NCBI RefSeq assembly: GCF_900176165.1
Contig: NZ_FWWU01000008.1
Span: forward strand, 471,542-535,541
Source: Deinococcus hopiensis KR-140
GTDB taxonomy: Bacteria > Deinococcota > Deinococci > Deinococcales > Deinococcaceae
DNA: 64,000 bases
Direction: 5' to 3'
This document shows positions 60,351-64,000 of this stretch, piece after piece (the stretch's first letter is position 1; the number at the start of each line of letters is the position of its first letter). The notes below the pieces were generated by a model that worked only from the letters and a program-made list of their open reading frames with translations, had not been told where the DNA came from and did not search any database. Position numbers and translations under genes: made by a program.

Positions 60351-63300
60351 ATGACGACCCACCCTTCCATGCCTCCCGAAATCACGTTGCTCGATAGCAT
60401 GCCTTCTCCATGCTTCACGCTCGATGCCGCTGGGTACGTGACATCGCTGAATCAGCGAGCGGCCGACCTGGTGGGCCGCCCCAGGGAAGAGTTGGTGGGG
60501 TGTCACCTGGAGACGGAATTTCGCGATATTGTCGACGACGGCTGGACGGCGCTGTGCGAGAAGACCCTCCGTGGCAGCCACATGGTCAGGATCGAGGCGT
60601 ACAACGCCTTCCTGGGCGGCTGGTTCCACATCACCCTCACGCCTGCGAACGACACCTTGATGGTCCACCTGCAGGACGTCACGGATGTTCGCCGGATGGA
60701 GCATCTTCAACAGGTGACGGCGGCGCTCATTACGCCCCAGCAGGCTCAACAGGTTATCGAGATCATGCTCACTCAGGCGGGGACCGCCATGGGCGCGTAC
60801 ATGACGGCACTGATGCGGGTGACTCCGGATGGTGACCATCTGGAACGGGTGGCGGAATGGGGGTATGCCCCTGAGCTGCGTGACCGCTTCAGGCGCGTTC
60901 CGCTCAGCCTGAACATTCCACCTGCCGAGGCCGCTCGACTGCACAGGCCCGTGTTTGTGAGTGGCGAGGAACTGGACCGGCAGTACCCGGAATCGGTGGA
61001 GGTCCGTGCAGAGCGCACCCGCAGCGTCGCCGCACTCCCCCTGCTGGTCGACGGACAGCTGCACGGGGTGTTGTCCCTGAGCTTCAATGGACCGCGACGC
61101 TTCGACGAGGCCGAACAGCACTTCATTCTCACCATGACACAGTTGTGCACGCAGGCCCTGGACCGGGTACAGAGCCGCGAAGCGATTGAGCGGTCCAGCG
61201 AACGGTTGGCGTTTTTGGGACAGGCCAGCGCCATCCTTGCCTCCTCACTGAAGCTGGAAGATACCCTGCAGCGGCTTGGAGCGTTGGCGGTGGAAACGCT
61301 CGCGAACTGGTGCACGGTGTTCCTGCCAGACGCGCAGGGAGAACTGCAGCTCAGGACCGCTGTTCACCGTGATCCCCAATGGGTGGCGCTGCTCTCACGC
61401 ATGATGGAGCAGTACCCGCTCAGCCCGGACGCGCCGAGCGGCATCATTCAGGTCTACCGCACAGGTCAAGCTGTCCTGATGCCTGTTGTCCCTCAGGCGG
61501 CCATTGAAGCTGTGCCGGATGAGGACAAACGCGCGCAGATCCAGGCCCTTGAGTTGCGTTCCTTCATGAGCGTGCCGCTGGTGGCGCAGGGCCGGACCAT
61601 CGGGGTGATGTGCCTGGCTTCGTCGCAGGCTGACCGGGCGTATACGTTGGAGGACCTGGAACTCGCGGAAGACCTCGCGCGGCGCGCAGCAGCGACCATT
61701 GAGCACGCCCGCTTATACGCGGTGGTTGTGGAGAGCGAAGCCAGAATGTCCGGCATCATCAGCACGGTCTCGGACGCGGTGATTACCACGGGGGAGGACC
61801 GGCGCATCCTCGTGTTTAACGCTGCGGCTGAAGCGATGTTCGGGCTTCCTGCACAGGAAGCGCTGGGTGAACCCATAGACCGGTTTATTCCCAGCCGCTT
61901 CCACCAGCAGCACGCCCAGCACATGCGGGAATTCGGGGAAATAGGCGTCACCTCCCGCAGCATGCACGGTGGACGCAGCGCCCTCCCGGCCCTGCGGGCC
62001 AATGGAGCGGAATTCCCGGTGGAAGCCACCATCTCCCAGGTGGTCGTCAACGGGAAACGGCTCTTCACGGCTGTCTTGCGGGATGTGAGCGAACAGCAGC
62101 AGGCCGAGCAGTCCTTGCGGGAAAGTGAGGCGCGCTTCCGCTCCACCTTCAACCAGGCAGCGGTGGGCATCGCGCACGTGGACGTGGACGGCCGCTGGCA
62201 GAACGTCAATGACCGGCTGTGCGACATCGTCGGGTACACGCGCGAGGAGCTGATGGACCTGACCTTCCAGGACATCACCCACCCAGACGATCTCAACATT
62301 GATTTGGGGTATGTGCACCGCCTCCTGGCAGGCGAACTGCGCACGTACTCCATGCACAAGCGGTACCTCCGCAAGGACCGAACGCAGGTGTGGGTCAATC
62401 TCACCGGCTCTCTCGTCCGGGACGAGCAAGGACACCCGGCGTATTTCATTGCTGTGGTGGAAGACATCTCTGACATCAAGCGGGCAGAGGTGGACCTCCG
62501 GCTGGCCCGGGATGAACTCGAAGTGCGCGTCGAGGAACGAACGGCGCAGTTGCAGGAGCTCAGTGCTCAGCTGCAGACGCAGGTGCAGGAACTCAGGCGT
62601 CACACGGAGGAAGGCCATGTCCTCAGCGAACTGGGGGAAATGCTTCAAGCCTGCTTGACGGTGGAAGAAGCGCAGCGGGTGGTGGCCAAATACGCTGCAC
62701 AACTGTTCCCATCTGTGTCCGGCACCCTGTATGATTTCGGACCGTCCAAAAACGTCCTGGAGGAAGTCATCTCCTGGAATGGCGTCTCTGGCAGTGACAC
62801 GGTCTTCGCTCCTGCCGACTGCTGGGGCCTGCGCCGCGGCCGCCCTTTTCGCTCTGATCCGCTGGAGCAGGGCTTGCAAGGGTTACGTTGCCGCCACGTG
62901 CAGGGATCTGGCACAGCTCTCTGTGTGCCGCTCCTGGCTCAGGGAGAAACGGTTGGCCTGCTGCACCTGTGCAGCCATGAACCCATCACGGCGCGTCAGG
63001 AACGCGTGGCGCAGACCACCGCAGAAACGATGGCGTTGGCCCTCGTGAACCTCCGCTTGCGGGAAACGTTGAGGCAACAGTCCATCCGCGACGCGCTCAC
63101 CGGCCTGTTTAACCGCCGGTACCTGGAGGAGACCTTCGAGCGGGAAGTCCGCCGTGCTCAGCGGCACAAACTCCCCATGGGGCTGATCATGCTGGACGTC
63201 GACCACTTCAAGCGCTTCAACGACACGTATGGGCATGAAGGCGGCGACCTGCTCCTTCAATCGCTGGGCAGCCTGCTCAAAGCCAACGTGCGTGGCGAGG

Positions 63301-63581
63301 ACGTGGCCTGCCGCTACGGTGGGGAGGAGTTCGCCTTGCTGCTGCCCGGAGCGGATTTGCATCAGACGGCGGCCCGTGCCGAACACATCCGTCAGGCCAT
63401 TGAGGAATTGCAGATCAGCCATGTGGGGCAACCGCTTGGGAAGATCACGGCATCGATGGGCGTCGCCGCCTATCCTGTCCAGGGTGTCCAATTGGGTCAC
63501 CTGTTGCGCGCTGCGGACTTCGCTCTGTATGCCGCCAAGCAGGAGGGACGCAACCGCATCAAGCTGTCCCAGCCGGGCTGA
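60351..63581 (+). CDS. Multi-sensor PAS/GAF diguanylate cyclase
   Basis: A 1076-aa soluble protein. Approximate domains: PAS 10-110, GAF 125-275, GAF 290-450, PAS 455-585 (ISTVSDAVITTGEDRRILVF), PAS 590-715 (FNQAAVGIAHVDVDGRWQNV, with PAC), coiled coil 715-755, GAF 760-900, GGDEF 905-1070. The active site reads ACRYGGEEFALLLPG (GGEEF form, usually active). RGED upstream fits the RxxD inhibitory site, so product feedback is possible, unlike the cyclase at 32762. AGGAACG lies upstream of ATG 60351. The many sensors suggest integration of light, redox or ligand cues into c-di-GMP output. Confidence 0.93.
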   Translation: MTTHPSMPPEITLLDSMPSPCFTLDAAGYVTSLNQRAADLVGRPREELVGCHLETEFRDIVDDGWTALCEKTLRGSHMVRIEAYNAFLGGWFHITLTPANDTLMVHLQDVTDVRRMEHLQQVTAALITPQQAQQVIEIMLTQAGTAMGAYMTALMRVTPDGDHLERVAEWGYAPELRDRFRRVPLSLNIPPAEAARLHRPVFVSGEELDRQYPESVEVRAERTRSVAALPLLVDGQLHGVLSLSFNGPRRFDEAEQHFILTMTQLCTQALDRVQSREAIERSSERLAFLGQASAILASSLKLEDTLQRLGALAVETLANWCTVFLPDAQGELQLRTAVHRDPQWVALLSRMMEQYPLSPDAPSGIIQVYRTGQAVLMPVVPQAAIEAVPDEDKRAQIQALELRSFMSVPLVAQGRTIGVMCLASSQADRAYTLEDLELAEDLARRAAATIEHARLYAVVVESEARMSGIISTVSDAVITTGEDRRILVFNAAAEAMFGLPAQEALGEPIDRFIPSRFHQQHAQHMREFGEIGVTSRSMHGGRSALPALRANGAEFPVEATISQVVVNGKRLFTAVLRDVSEQQQAEQSLRESEARFRSTFNQAAVGIAHVDVDGRWQNVNDRLCDIVGYTREELMDLTFQDITHPDDLNIDLGYVHRLLAGELRTYSMHKRYLRKDRTQVWVNLTGSLVRDEQGHPAYFIAVVEDISDIKRAEVDLRLARDELEVRVEERTAQLQELSAQLQTQVQELRRHTEEGHVLSELGEMLQACLTVEEAQRVVAKYAAQLFPSVSGTLYDFGPSKNVLEEVISWNGVSGSDTVFAPADCWGLRRGRPFRSDPLEQGLQGLRCRHVQGSGTALCVPLLAQGETVGLLHLCSHEPITARQERVAQTTAETMALALVNLRLRETLRQQSIRDALTGLFNRRYLEETFEREVRRAQRHKLPMGLIMLDVDHFKRFNDTYGHEGGDLLLQSLGSLLKANVRGEDVACRYGGEEFALLLPGADLHQTAARAEHIRQAIEELQISHVGQPLGKITASMGVAAYPVQGVQLGHLLRAADFALYAAKQEGRNRIKLSQPG

Positions 63582-63648
63582 AGCTGGGAGACAGTACGCG
63601 TGGACCGTCAAGGTGGCTCCTGCGCTTCATCCCACACACCTAAGGCCT

Positions 63649-64000
63649 TCAGTAGGAGGTGAGCCGGACCAATTCGCGAAGCAGATCCTTGACGGTGACG
63701 ATGCCCGTCAAGTGACCACGCTGATTGACCACCAGCAGCGCACTGATGTTGCGTTTGAGGAGATGCACGGCCGTCTCTTCTATGGAAGTCTCTTCATCTA
63801 TTGTGATTAACGTTTGGGTCATGACGTCTTTCACCTTGATTTTCCCGACGTTTTGAACCAGTTCTCCGGATGATATTGCCGAACTGTCAGAGGGCCACGC
63901 TTCTTTCAAATCACGATCGCTCAAGATGCCCACCAGTTGACCCTCTTGGAGTACGGGGAGATGACGACATTGGCCCTGCCGCATCTTCATCAGCGCAATG
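63649..64000 (-). CDS. CBS-domain protein, 5' end outside window
   Basis: Two CBS motifs: CRHLPVLQEGQLVGILSDRD and NISALLVVNQRGHLTGIVTV, ending LLRELVRLTSY. Nearly the same as the 137-aa protein at 32143 (shared KMRQGQCRHLPVL, LKEAWPSD, GELVQNVG, VKDLLRELVRLTS). The frame continues past 64000 (IALMKMR), so the true start is outside. It is convergent with the large GGDEF gene. Confidence 0.88.
   Translation of the reverse strand, partial: IALMKMRQGQCRHLPVLQEGQLVGILSDRDLKEAWPSDSSAISSGELVQNVGKIKVKDVMTQTLITIDEETSIEETAVHLLKRNISALLVVNQRGHLTGIVTVKDLLRELVRLTSY

Overview
The window looks like part of a secondary replicon (plasmid or megaplasmid) of a Deinococcus-type bacterium. Evidence: high-GC codon use; a parAB partition pair beside a replication-initiator-like gene that contains a 22-bp iteron array; a bacillithiol-type yojF-bshB2 pair; many apparently leaderless genes (a -10 hexamer exactly 6 nt before GTG/ATG); and a very high density of insertion sequences and broken genes. 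The species cannot be fixed from the sequence. No rRNA, tRNA or CRISPR array was seen.

Layout. 1-3.4 kb: parB (cut by the window edge) and parA on the minus strand, divergent from the rep-like gene. 3.4-12.6 kb: small unrelated genes, several preceded by the same leader element (six sites). This run is interrupted by an IS200/IS605 element (tnpA, tnpB), the yojF-bshB2 pair and an RCC1-repeat lipoprotein. 12.6-20 kb: a decayed IS5-type element, a TPR protein and two translationally coupled secreted beta-propeller proteins. 20-24.5 kb: a scrapyard of IS630 remnant, IS4 remnant, ParA fragment and 5'-truncated multicopper oxidase, then a complete IS630 element that probably uses a -1 frameshift. 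24.5-37.2 kb: hypothetical secreted and membrane proteins, the first copy of a two-gene pair of unknown function, fragments of a GH43 hydrolase, flavohemoglobin, cupin and FAD monooxygenase, a CBS protein, a GAF-GGDEF protein, an IS982 element with 5-bp flanking repeats, and a VbhA-type antitoxin with a truncated Fic toxin.

38.4-56.5 kb: two near-identical IS6-family copies in direct orientation bracket about 16.5 kb, forming a pseudo-compound transposon. Its cargo includes a cluster of tiny duplicated genes (three 40-aa single-span membrane proteins, two MSDTNPP-type peptides, two minus-strand paralogs), a phage-like lysis operon (holin-like membrane proteins plus an M15 peptidase) without phage structural genes, a second copy of the two-gene pair, an AT-rich GH10 xylanase flanked by short repeats, a DNA methyltransferase tail, an HU protein, an orphan Imm8-type immunity protein, and an XRE regulator facing a three-gene operon across a palindrome. 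The right-hand IS6 copy truncates a gene whose product resembles the AcrVA2 anti-CRISPR family.

56.5-64 kb: signalling genes. These are a PAS/HD-GYP phosphodiesterase, a V4R-like protein, a frameshifted response regulator behind a palindromic promoter, a 1076-aa PAS/GAF/GGDEF protein and a second CBS protein cut by the window end.

The best candidates for undescribed biology are the shared-leader gene array, the 40-aa membrane protein family beside the lysis operon, the duplicated large-protein plus small winged-helix-like pair, and the iterons embedded in the rep-like gene.
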